Origin: Xylaria sp. FL1777 | Taxonomy: Eukaryota; Ascomycota; Sordariomycetes; Xylariales; Xylariaceae | Direction: 5' to 3' | DNA length: 64,000 bases | Assembly: GCA_022578965.1 (NCBI GenBank) | Contig: MU400572.1 | Coordinates: 176,853 to 240,852 of the forward strand | Shown here: one piece after another, positions 34,784-45,279 of the stretch | Numbering within the stretch: position 1 is the stretch's first letter | Layout: every line of letters starts with the position of its first letter | The notes under the pieces: generated by a model | Databases searched by the model: none | The model's input: the letters and a program-made list of their open reading frames with translations, nothing else | What the model was told of the DNA's origin: nothing | Made by a program: the position numbers and the translations under genes

Positions 34784-37013
34784 ATGGCAACTTTTACGGC
34801 CTTGAATGGAGGTGAACCTAAGACCTCGGAAGGGACAAGCGGGAGCCCTACAACGAGGCATGTCAATTCAGAGGATCGCTCTACTATTCAAAACACTACC
34901 CAAGAAGCAAAATCCGGAGATGTTTCCGTGGCGCAGGTGGCACAGAGCCCCGGTTCTAATTTAGAGCGGTCTCATTATCAGTCTAAAGGCTATCCTGAGG
35001 CCGAAGGGACGCACAAGCGTAAGCGGTCTGTTTCAGTTGAACGATCGCGTGAGGCAACAAGCGGCCAAGATCAGGATAAGCGACCTCAGGCAGAATCACG
35101 GGGTGTATATGAGGTCTCGTCGCGAGAGCGAGAGCGAGAGCGAGATTATAGGCATTACGGGGAAGATCAAAGGGAACATGGTGAATCGTGGTACTCGCAG
35201 CAGCAGTCTCGAGATGACCGAAATATATACGAGTCGAGAGACCCGGCAGGATCAGTTCCCACACAGGCCGATGAGCAAACCAACGATAGTCTTCGACGAG
35301 CAGCCAGTCATGCAGATTCAGGCCACGATTACTCGGCCACGAGTCCTGATGGTGATGAGAGCTCCATGATCTATGGTGGCACCTATTCGCAAGATCAGTC
35401 GAGGGATCCAGTAATCCAATCGGACCCCAAAAAGCGAAAGCGGAATTTCAGTAATCGAACAAAAACTGGCAAGTATATTCGTTATATTATGTCCGTAGCC
35501 GTTAGTGTTGCTAACCTCTCCAAAGGCTGCTTAACATGTCGAAAACGTAAGAAGAAGTGTGACGAGTCAAAACCTGAGTGTGCGTACCCATGACATTAGA
35601 TTAACAAGTGGAAAAAGAATATTTAACTCATCATAACAGGTACTAATTGTGTTCGTGGCGGGTTTGTCTGTTATGGATATCCTAACCAGCGAGGCCCACC
35701 AAGGATGGAAAATAAACCTGCAGCTGTTCCACTCGAGTCTAAGGATCCCAGTTATGTCCCGCCAGGGGCGTATGGAATGCCTCAGCCCAGCAGCTATCCC
35801 AACCCTCCAGCAGCACCTGCTCCTAAGCGCGACTCGGTCTCATCATACCGTGGTCCATACCTTCGACTAGAAACTTCGCAGGCACGGTCCGTCCTAACAG
35901 ACGATGACCGACCTACAGCTTCAACCATTCCGACGGCCTCGGTTGTCAGTTCAGTGATGAGCCCGGATAATAAAGCCTCTGCTTTGTCAACGTACTCGAG
36001 TGCTGCAAATATGTTTCCAACCCCAATAAGCGCCATCCCCCCTAGTGTCCAGCAGCTGAAGACGCCAAGTATTGAGCGGCCCCGAGAATACCAGAGAGTG
36101 CCACCGTTGCATGACATCACACGAACCGATCCTGACAACAGTCGACCGGAGACGCCTCGTCCCGGGCCATTACCCCAGATGAACGTATTAGAACCAACTC
36201 ACACGGCTGCTTCAAGTTCCCAGCCTCCCCCACCGACCACGGATCCGCAGATCGCGGCTCAGCTTGCATTATCGCACACGCAGTACCCTTCTAACAGTAG
36301 CAAGCCTAGGACGCAGAAGGAGGAGATGCTCTTAGGTAGAGAGTACTACCCGTTTGACGAAGAGCTGATGCTAGAACGTCAAAGATGTAGTGCTGCTTGC
36401 TGGCGATTCAATAATTCGACAAATCCAAATACAGGTGTGTCGGCAACAGAGCGATCTCGTCTTTTCCGGGACATCCTGAATCCTCGAGAACCAATCAATC
36501 TCCCACCCCAGATGGTCTCTTCCGCCACTAGAGCTGGTCGTGTGGGACAAGAAGTAGTAGTCGAAGCGCCCTTCACTTGCGATTATGGATACAATATTAC
36601 GATTGGTAACAACGTTATGATCGGCCGGAACTGTACCATTCTTGATCCAGTAGAGATTACCATCGGTGACAATTGTATTATCGGCCCAAATGTCACTCTT
36701 CTTGGGGCTACAACTTTCACCGATTCTAAGAAGCGGATGGGCAGTAAAAGCCCTCAAATAGGCGGGTATATCATCATCGACGAGGACGTATGGATTGGGG
36801 CTGGCGCCATTATACAGCACGGTATCCGAATCGGACGGGGTGCATCAGTCTCTGCCGGAGCGGTAGTTGTCAAGGTAAGCTGTGGATCATACTTCTGGCG
36901 CCTTTTTCAATGACCATCTATGCTAACCTGTATCCTAGGATGTTCCACGTTACACCGTCGCGGCTGGTAACCCCGCAGAAGTAACTTACATTAGCGACGT
37001 GCGTATGGCATGA
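34784..37013 (+). CDS. Zn2Cys6 DNA-binding domain fused to maltose-acetyltransferase/hexapeptide domain, 682 aa
   Basis: Exons: 34784-35468, 35526-35579, 35640-36874 and 36939-37013 (2049 nt, phases agree). The first ~215 residues are polar and disordered, with an RERERERER run, then a basic segment (DPKKRKRNFSNRTKTG). The zinc cluster is C230-x2-C233-x6-C240-x6-C247-x2-C250-x6-C257. A ~215-residue Pro/Ser/Thr-rich linker follows. From about residue 473 comes a Mac-type segment (KEEMLLGREYYPFDEELML, then CWRFN), and from ~560 the hexapeptide repeats (NITIGNNVMIGRNCTILDPV, ITIGDNCIIGPNVTLLGA, DVWIGAGAIIQHGIRIGRGA) and a final VPRYTVAAGNPAEVTYI. The loop that carries the catalytic His in active family members reads TTFTDSKKRMGSKSPQIGG, without His. 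Intron 1 (35469-35525) is GC-AG. An alternative ATG at 34736 would add 16 residues; 34784 has the better context (A at -3, G at +4). Probably a nuclear regulator with a non-catalytic acyltransferase-like module. Confidence 0.85.
35124..35145. repeat. GAGAGC tandem repeat encoding Arg-Glu dipeptides
   Basis: Three full GAGAGC units plus a partial one inside exon 1 of the fusion gene. They encode RERERERER. Confidence 0.8.
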
Positions 37014-39405
37014 TTCGCAGCCCGTCTTCATCGTCCAGTTTCCTTGCAACATATAAGATACCCAATATTTCTTAATCACACCCCCATGTACAAATATCTT
37101 AGCTATATACTACTACATGCTTCATTTTCAAGACATAGATGAGGTTTTATTAAGCTCAAGCGTAGCCTTTGTACCCCTTGTTTATTCTGACGGATTTCTT
37201 TTCCATTTGTTTGCGTTTTTCTTCAATCGGCACATTTACTAAGTTGGATGACTCCGATGAATGTAAGACAGGAGAATGTAACACATATAGGGAAAAGGAA
37301 CAGGTTTAGTATACTTGTTGAGGGGTAAACGAGAGACGTGACTGGTGGCTATGTGCCCTTCTGTGGGATTTCGGGCTTGTTATCATGTCTGTACGAGGCT
37401 CTATCACCCCCGCGCCCTTTTGCCACTTGGTTCGATGCATGGATTAGATGGACGAAGATGGGAAAAAGGGAGCGAGAGCATACTGTCAGTGACGTGGCAA
37501 CACGCACCTAACTCGGTGGAGTATAGCATAGATAATATTATGGCCTGGATATGCCATGAAAAATGTATGACTCGCGGAAATTGCAGCCACGTTCATTGAC
37601 TATTCTATGATGTGAGTTGGCACGCACGTATAATAGGTGCCCCTTTTCATATATACTATCTAGCAAATATATCAAGATGGCTTTGTGGTTTGTTTGTAGG
37701 AACACTCTCGTGAACAGAGGGATGTAACAATATGATACATAACCTAGCTGTACCTAGCTGTACCTAGGTAGACCCATCAGACATATAGCTTCACAGGAAG
37801 ACCATGTGGTGTGAGTATTTGATCCAATGGCAGAGGATATATACGCTTAGAACAAGATGCCTTCTTGCTAGCGGCATTGCGGTATAGGTATGTATAAACC
37901 AATGACTAGCCTAGTCGAGGTTCCTTGGCTTCTATTGAACGAAGGCTCAGCCTCTATTCACATGCACCCCGCCTCAGCCTGTCTCACACCTGCAGGCGAT
38001 ATTTGGAACCTGTTGGCGCCCTTTCATTACGTGTAGCCCCCTACCACATACTTAGACCTATCCAAGCCTCCCTTCCCCTGCGGGAGAGAACCTCAGTTAC
38101 AAGCCTCTGGCGTATCACCGGGACATCAACTATCTGAGGGCGTCAGTCTTCCACCTATAACCGGCTGCAGATCCTCGTGCTTTCTTTCGGACTCACGCTC
38201 CTCGGGACTAAGGACGGCATCTCGGGGGTATTCATGACCCGTCCGCACCCGTCAGCACACCGACGATGCAGAATTCGGACTGCGTCTCCTGTCTAAGGTA
38301 AGGGCGGTTCCTCGAGAATCCCCTAATATGCGAGCCAAAGTGATGTATGTCTGGGTTGATGTGGATCACATTCGGGGAATAGTTTCTAGGAATCTATAAA
38401 GGTGGCCTGTGTTCTCCAAACTAGCGAGACGCATGCAATCATATCTTAAATAGGTATGTCTGACTAAAGTATATATATACATTAGATGGTATACATGTGT
38501 TTTCAATTTAACATCGTGCCGTGTTAGGCAGGATCGACCCTTGATGAGTAAGTTGATCTATGGAAAGCGATGCCAAAGTTGCCAGGTTTCAAACTTGCAT
38601 GTGACTCTTGAGAATTTACGATGGTCTATCGCAAAATCGCGTATTCAGAACCGGAAAGGAGGTTCGTCGCTTATTTGGAGTTCGCTTATTTGGAGTTGGT
38701 GATGGGGATGTCACGGAGGGGACAAGCACTCGCAACGCAATCAATCCTCCGTTCATCTTCCCTGTTTCCTTGGAATACAATAGCTCGCCTAGTACTGAGA
38801 GTATGTATTAGTTATTGAGGGCTAAGACCGGGGCCCGGAAAATGTACTCGGATTACGAATAATCTTTTCAAGGTGTCAAAACGTCCAACGATCTCATTTG
38901 AAGCTTTTCGGCAATAACGCGGGAATACCAGGTTCCTATATTCAACTAACTGTCGGGTCTCCGAACTCAGCAATGCCGTCCATATGTCTCGTCACAAAGT
39001 AAGCGCGGATAAGCTGACTGTTGAAGACCGAGACTTGGTTTCATCCCGTATTACATACTACTTCCGGACGATAAATTGGGGCCACGAGACTGCCACGTAT
39101 TTGCATGTTCGCCGGGTGACTCGCCGTGAGCCGGACTTTTCGAAGATATTCGGGACCGGCGTTGCTCTACCGTCTTATTGCAATTGACGAGAAAGAAAGA
39201 AAGAAAATGTGCTTTATTGTTGTTTTGAAGTTTTAGAAAGAAATGATTAGTTAGGTACCTATTCAAGATAAGATTTACATCGCGCAAATGCCGCCAGGCG
39301 TTATGGCTGCAGGCTACTTACTCGATTATCTAGGTATCTACCTACCTACCTATGTTACGACGTTTGACTCATTAAAAGTCAAAGGCCGTGGAATCCCGAG
39401 CCAGC

Positions 39406-39425
39406 ACATCACATCACATCACATC
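39406..39425. repeat. (ACATC)4 repeat
   Basis: Four perfect pentanucleotide units in non-coding DNA. Confidence 0.85.
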
Positions 39426-39843
39426 ATGGGCAGTAGATCGTATGTTGGTTCCTCTAAGCCTACGCAGGAGTTGCAAATTTTTTTCTCTTGGGTGATAGGT
39501 TATATGTATGCAGAGGTGTTGTTGTTTTATTATGTTAACACATCACATCACTTCCACTGGTCTTACATCATACGTAGTATGTCGGTAGGTAGTAATACAG
39601 GCACCATACTACATTCACTGCTACCTAGGTGCTATAAGTAGACAATGTAGTACACACCGGGGCCCTGCCAGCAGCCAATGGCAGCGCTCCCCGATGTCTC
39701 ATTAGGCAAGAAGGCCACCCCACAGAAGCACTTAGTCAGCTAGATCGGCCAGCCCTGACCGGACGCCTGCAGCGGCTGCCCTACTGCCCTACTGCGTAGG
39801 CGCTCCGGAATCGGGCGGGGACTGAAAATCCGCGTCACTCATT

Positions 39844-39871
39844 CTAGGTACCTTGGGAGGTAGGTACCTAG
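39844..39871. repeat. Inverted repeat with CTAGGTACCT arms
   Basis: CTAGGTACCT (39844-39853) and AGGTACCTAG (39862-39871) are reverse complements separated by 8 nt. Each arm also contains an 8-bp palindrome (AGGTACCT), so several alternative pairings are possible. It lies about 260 bp before the homoserine kinase start. Confidence 0.85.
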
Positions 39872-40133
39872 TATATCATCAAGGTTCAGGTATGCAGTCT
39901 CGGCTAAGACTCAAGTGAGTTTTTCACTCGCTTCAATTCAATTCATATACCCGCCCACTTCTCAGCCTGGAGCCGTCAATGTCATAATCCAAGCACAATA
40001 ACAGTACCTATACTTACTGGATGAGCAGAACCTCGCATAGTCTTTGCACTTATTCATCCATTGGATACCTTCAAGACAACGAATTGAATTGTATATGAGA
40101 CGAGGAGTTATGACTTACTTATCTTCTGCACCA

Positions 40134-41338
40134 ATGGAGTCCTTCACCATCCGGACTCCGTGTTCCTCCGCCAACATCGGCCCCGGCTTCGACGTCATCG
40201 GCCTGGCGCTGTCGATATACCTCGAGCTGCGGGTGACCATTGACCGGAGCAAGTCATCGTCGGAGCATTCTCTGAATTGCAGGGTGACCTACGAGGGTGA
40301 GGGCGAGGAGACGGAAGAGGTGCCGCTGGACCCGTCCGCAAATCTCATCACCCGAGCCGCGTTATATGTTCTGCGGTGTCACGACCAACGTGACTTTCCC
40401 CTCGAGACGCACGTACACATCGTGAACCCAATCCCGCTGGGCCGTGGCCTAGGGTCGTCCGGGGCGGCTGTTGTGGCTGGCGTGATGCTCGGCAAGCAGG
40501 TCGGCGGTCTCCATCATCTCGATGATAGCCGTTTATTTGATTTCTGCCTAATGATCGGTGCGGGCTTCATCTTTCTCACTCTCACTCTGCGAAGACTAAC
40601 GACCAATTTCCAGAACGTCATCCCGATAACGTTGGTGCCGCTCTGTTCGGTGGCTTCGTGGGTACCTATCTCAAGCCCCTTGCGCCCGAGGACGTTGCTC
40701 GTGTCGAGATCCCGCTGAGCGAGGTGCTGCCTACGCCAGCCGGCGGCCTAGACACAGGGGAGCGGCCGCCAGAGCCGCCGTATGGAATCGGGCATCACAT
40801 CAAGTTCCCGTGGGCGAAAGAGATTAAAGCCGTGGCCATCATCCCCAATTTCGAAGTGGCGACGGCAAAAGCGCGCGAAGTGCTGCCGAAATTATATCCT
40901 AGACAGGACGTGGTAAGTAATTTTGCCCGTGAAAAGTCTCTCTTGCAAGGGAGAGGGATGTATAAGTATATGCCTAACAATTCCCGCTTCCCCTAGACGT
41001 TCAACATGCAGCGAATCGCCTTGCTCCCCGTCGCGCTAGGACAGTCACCGCCAGACCCGGAGCTCATCAACCTGGCCATGCAGGACAAGCTCCACCAGCA
41101 ATACCGGCAAACCCTCATCCCGGGCCTGCAGGAGATTGTCCAGTCCATGTCCCCCAGCAGCCAGGAAGGCCTGCTCGGCGTGTGCCTCTCGGGCGCGGGT
41201 CCCACGATCCTCGCACTGGCGACGAACAACTTCGGAGAGATCGCAGAGAGGATAATAGCGCGGTTCCGCCAGGAGAACATCGACTGCAAGTGGAAAGTGC
41301 TAGAGCCCGCCGAGGGAACGAAGGTGATTAGGACGTAG
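40134..41338 (+). CDS. THR1: Homoserine kinase, 354 aa
   Basis: Cytosolic enzyme of threonine synthesis: it phosphorylates homoserine with ATP to O-phosphohomoserine, the substrate of threonine synthase. Exons: 40134-40557, 40614-40912 and 40997-41338; 1065 nt in phase. Introns are 56 bp (GTGCGG/CAG with GACTAAC) and 84 bp (GTAAGT/TAG). GHMP-kinase features: N-terminal TIRTPCSSANIGPGFDVIGL; the ATP-binding Gly/Ser loop NPIPLGRGLGSSGAAVVAG; ERHPDNVGAALFGGFVGTYL across the first splice site; and the C-terminal GLLGVCLSGAGPTILAL. Length matches fungal homoserine kinases. The open frame extends 30 codons upstream (to ATG 40044), but MESFTIRTP at 40134 fits the family start. A secreted oxidase gene follows 1.6 kb downstream on the same strand. 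Confidence 0.95.
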
Positions 41339-42943
41339 TGACGTGGTCCCCCGGTGCTCGTTAACCTCCAATGATAAAAGCAGCGACGTCCACATCATAA
41401 CATACTTACTTAGTGTACACTACGATCCCTGGTGGTAGTGGAGCCTGTAGGGGACGGCCGACAGTTCGAGCCGAATCACCGGTCATGAAAAAGGTTTTGA
41501 TTTTTTCCGCGTATAGAAGAGGTCGCATGCGTAGTGTATACCGGGATAGGATACGCAATCCGACGATGGCCGGACGAACGCGAGGGAATCCTGGATATAG
41601 CTCCACGCGAGGAGAACGGAACACTGTACACTACGCTACACTACACTACACAACTAAAATCGCTTTCGAGTTGGGTTACCTTATCCAGCATGACATACCT
41701 GGATCTATTACTCAGCAGTGCAAGGGCCAGTGGGTGATAATTAAGTAGTATAATTGACCAGGTTGAAGACAATGTGCCTCCAACGATCCCCCCTGCCTCG
41801 CTTAACATCTATACCGTAGTTTAATCCTATACTATTAGTAAGCGAGAGTTACTCTCTCTGCTCCGTGAGATTGTGTACACTACTGCGTACATTACCTACT
41901 GTATGCCATTTCTCTGCTTACTTAGTAACATATAGCACGCTAATGATTTGACGGATAGGCTTCCGAGGTGCATAAATTCCGCATAGCGGAACATGTAACC
42001 ACTCGGCATACTACACTGACAGGTCGATACTTTTGCATCCTGGCTTCCCGGGTTTAGATCTGTCTACGTCACCGTAATCTGTAGTCCACTTTTGACCGCC
42101 AGGAAAGGGCAAATGGCACAACATTATTCGCGGTTTAGGCGTTGTTGTATTGCCATGCATGCCATTAATATGTAAGAATCTACCAAGCTTTTGGCTTGTT
42201 CCTTGAGCTTGGAGCCGATAGTGTGTCTTCGAGCGAAGCACAATGTCGTGAAAGCGCTGGTTTTTCTCTGCACAAAACCACGGGAACGACCGTGCGGCCC
42301 GTATCTGGGCAGGGGGTATTGTAGATCGTCATGCTTTTCAGCTAGTAACAGTAGATAGGTAGCGTCGTTCACATGTACGCAGTACGGGCCTTGGCCAAAC
42401 TCCTGGCAATCTCGACCTGGTTTTGTCCACTTTCATATTCTGCCGAGGTTTTTCATCGGGTTAATTAGTCCAGAGAATGCTACTACTCAGTATGTGATCC
42501 TACGCAGTATGCGTACGTAAACCTACCAGGTAGGGATGTCATTAAATTCCAACATCGCTACCGAGCGCATGGAATAGTTTATGGCTACTGAGCGTCAATG
42601 GTTCATGTCTGACAGCGTCGTGGTAGGGCATCATACGTGGTAGTGTAGTGCGTTGGCGCTGTGACCATTTGACCGGGATCCGGCCTTGAAAATACTACAT
42701 ACTGAGTAGTGGCATGTCCCAGTCCACAAGGAATATTTTCCTGTTTTTAGAATGTTGTTCCTCATTAGGCTCCCCTGCCGTGACCTCGCTGAATGCCCTG
42801 GATGATGCCCCGCTGAAATTATGACCGACATTGTATAGGAAATGAATATAATTTGAGTGATATCCCACGGTGTTTCTGGTATTCGAGATGAGTGGCAGCC
42901 CCCCAGATATCATTGTTGAACTGGAAGGTGCCGGTAAGAGACC
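41339..42943. other. Intergenic region between homoserine kinase and the FAD oxidase
   Basis: 1.6 kb with short unconvincing frames, ACTAC-type degenerate repeats near 41624-41652 and scattered TACGTA words. It contains the 3' end of the kinase gene and the promoter of the oxidase gene. Confidence 0.5.
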
Positions 42944-44774
42944 ATGCATTTCCCCACTATCCAGAGAGACTTCGCCGTGGCTCTGGCTGGTCTGGCTGGT
43001 CTGGCTGGTCTGGCTGCAGTAGCAGTGGCTCAGAGCACATGCGACTTGGTGGAAAGCCAAACATCAATCGAGACGTATACGCGTTTCCAAATCCAGTACA
43101 CATCGGAACAGAGCGAGTATTGGTCGACATCATGCAGTAATCTAAAGCCCTCGTGTATCTTGATGCCCACGACAACGGACGAAGTCTCAGCTATCGTCTC
43201 TATCCTGGCTAGCAATGACGAGTCCTTCGCGATCAAGTCGGGTGGGCATAACCCAAACAACTACTTCGCCAGCATTGATGGTGGACCGCTGATTTCCACA
43301 AAGAATTTGAATGAGGTGATTCTCGATACTGCGGCAGAAACAGTGAGGGTTGGACCTGGAAACAGATGGGATGAGGTCTCAGCGGCACTTGACGGCTCCG
43401 GATATACGGTCGTCGGTGGACGAATCGGCAACGTTGGCGTTGGAGGATATCTGCTAGGGGGTGAGATTCCTGACCGATTGGTGCAGAAGCATGTAACTCA
43501 CAATGGGATTTATAGGTGGCTTGAGTTTCATGAGCACCGAGTACGGCGTATGTGCACACTGGAGTCATTTTTCCCCTTTCTAGTAACCTGATGACTCCCA
43601 ACATGTCTCGGGAGCATGCATCAGGGGCATAATATTCACACAAAAGAGTAATTACTGACTCCAGCGAGAATAGTGGGCTGTCAACTCGATACTTGAGTAT
43701 GAGCTGGTACTTGCGAATGCAACTGCCGTGTCTGTGTCAGAGAGCAACTATCCCGACCTCTTCATGGCTCTTAAGGGCGGCGGCAACAACTTCGGCATCG
43801 TCACATCATATTTGTTGCAAGCGTATCCCCAGGGTGACGTATGGGGTGGCAATCTCATCTTCGACGCGACATCAGAGGTCACTACGGCCATGCTCGCGGC
43901 GGTCCGAGACTTTACAGAAAACTATGACGATGAGAAGGCCGGCATCATCGTGACGGCGGAACGAACGCTCGCTACCCTTGTTGATATTTGGGTCATATTC
44001 CTGTACTACAATGGGCCAGAACCACCTGCGGGTGTATTTGACAAATTTTTCGACATCAGCCCTTTTAAGATCAACACGTGCAAGACGCAGAGCATTAATA
44101 GCCTCCTGAGTGGCAATAACTGGGCTGTCGTTAAAGGCAGTGTCTGTGAGTGATCCTCAAGGTCATATTCTTGTTACTCCGGCCACTTCTATGTAGAAAG
44201 ACCTCTTCTCAGGTTCAAGTTTGGAGGCTTCTAGCAGTCACTGACTCCAAGTGTTGTAGATACAATCGGCACGGAGACCATGCCTCTGCCCAACGAAGCG
44301 AATGGTGCAGAAGTCATGCAGAAAATGTTCGACCACTGGGTCAATGTGAGCAATACGGCGCAGCTTGTGCCTGGCCTGATTGCAAGCGTCGCATTTCAAC
44401 CTTTGCCGAAGAAGGTGGCTCAGATAGCTAGAGCTAAAGGTGGTGACTTGCTGGACGTGGACGATGACATCGACCGCATCGTATTGGAGCTAGACTATAG
44501 CTTCTGGGCCAACGCATCCGAGCCGAAGGTCGACCAGGTCATGCGGGACACGTATGATGGATTCAGGACGATTGTCGAGGACTACCAAGACAGTGGCTTA
44601 TTACCCAAGGACGTGTTCCTGCCACTGTTCCAAAATGACTGCTTCTACCCGCAAGACTACTTCGGTAGGCTAAAGCCAGAGAAGTTGGCGCTCGCGAGAA
44701 GAGTGCAGGCTGAAGTTGACCCCGATGGTTTTTGGAAGACGAGGACTGGTGGATTCAAGATACCATCAGACTAA
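42944..44774 (+). CDS. Secreted FAD-linked oxidase, berberine-bridge-enzyme type, 511 aa
   Basis: Predicted secreted flavoprotein that oxidises a sugar, alcohol or small metabolite with oxygen; the substrate is unknown. Exons: 42944-43460, 43516-43547 (only 32 nt), 43674-44145 and 44260-44774; 1536 nt in phase. Residues 1-29 form a signal peptide made largely of Leu-Ala-Gly repeats, with likely cleavage after AVA. The FAD_binding_4 domain has CILMPTTTDEVSAIVSILAS, the covalent-flavin motif IKSGGHNPNN with H102, VRVGPGNRWDEV and GGRIGNVGVGGYLLGGGLSF. The Cys used for a second flavin bond in bicovalent members is absent at GGRIGNVGVGG, so a single His link is likely. The C-terminal BBE motif is intact (NDCFYPQDYFGRLKPEKLAL, then DPDGFWKTRTGGF). 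The 32-nt exon encodes GGLSFMSTEYG and is required to keep the flavin-binding fold. Confidence 0.9.
42983..43016. repeat. 9-bp minisatellite (CTGGCTGGT) in the signal-peptide coding region
   Basis: Three perfect CTGGCTGGT units and a 7-nt partial fourth. They encode repeated LAG in the hydrophobic core of the oxidase signal peptide. Confidence 0.9.
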
Positions 44775-45279
44775 TTTCGTGTTATTCTAATCATTATAGT
44801 GAATTTGTATTGTATAGCAAGTAAATATAATCTCATAACTCGCTTGAATGACACCAAACGATGGAAAGGAGGAGGACAAAGAGGTGATGTCGTCAAACAG
44901 GTTATGCTGTGCAACTTGTAAGTGGTGTAACGATCGTACGAAGTAGAAGTATACATATGTAGTAGAGGTAAAAGGGGCAACTTCTAGTAGGGGAATACGC
45001 CCCTAAGATCCGCACTAGCACGCGCCTAAGCAGTATACCTACCTGGTACTAATGGCGCCACTGCACTAAGCCTTGGCGCGTGGAGGGGTCAATTATTAGA
45101 TACGTACATGTACAGTATAGGTAGGTTTCCGTAGTGGACAGGTAGATAGATTATCATCCTTGTTTTTTACAAGAAGATAATACCGGCCTTTTCTGCCTAA
45201 CTTCCACACAACTTCTCTTTTCACTTACTATTACGCCTAGATACCCTACGTACCCTACGAATGGTTTGAATATAGCGGC
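44775..45279. other. 505-bp intergenic region between the FAD oxidase and CEX1
   Basis: Short spacer between two plus-strand genes; holds the oxidase 3' end and the CEX1-like promoter. GTACC words occur at about 45028-45130. No open frame of note. Confidence 0.5.

Larger units (their letters stand above)
37014..40133. other. 3.1-kb intergenic region, no gene recognised
   Basis: The left end is the 3' untranslated region of the fusion gene. The rest has only short frames of no recognisable product, an ACATC repeat at 39406-39425 and a TAGGTAC inverted repeat at 39844-39871. The right end is the promoter of homoserine kinase. Confidence 0.5.

Noticed and set aside
40044..40133. 30-codon N-terminal extension of homoserine kinase from an upstream ATG
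   Set aside because: The conserved family start is MESFTIRTP at 40134 and the extension has no targeting character.
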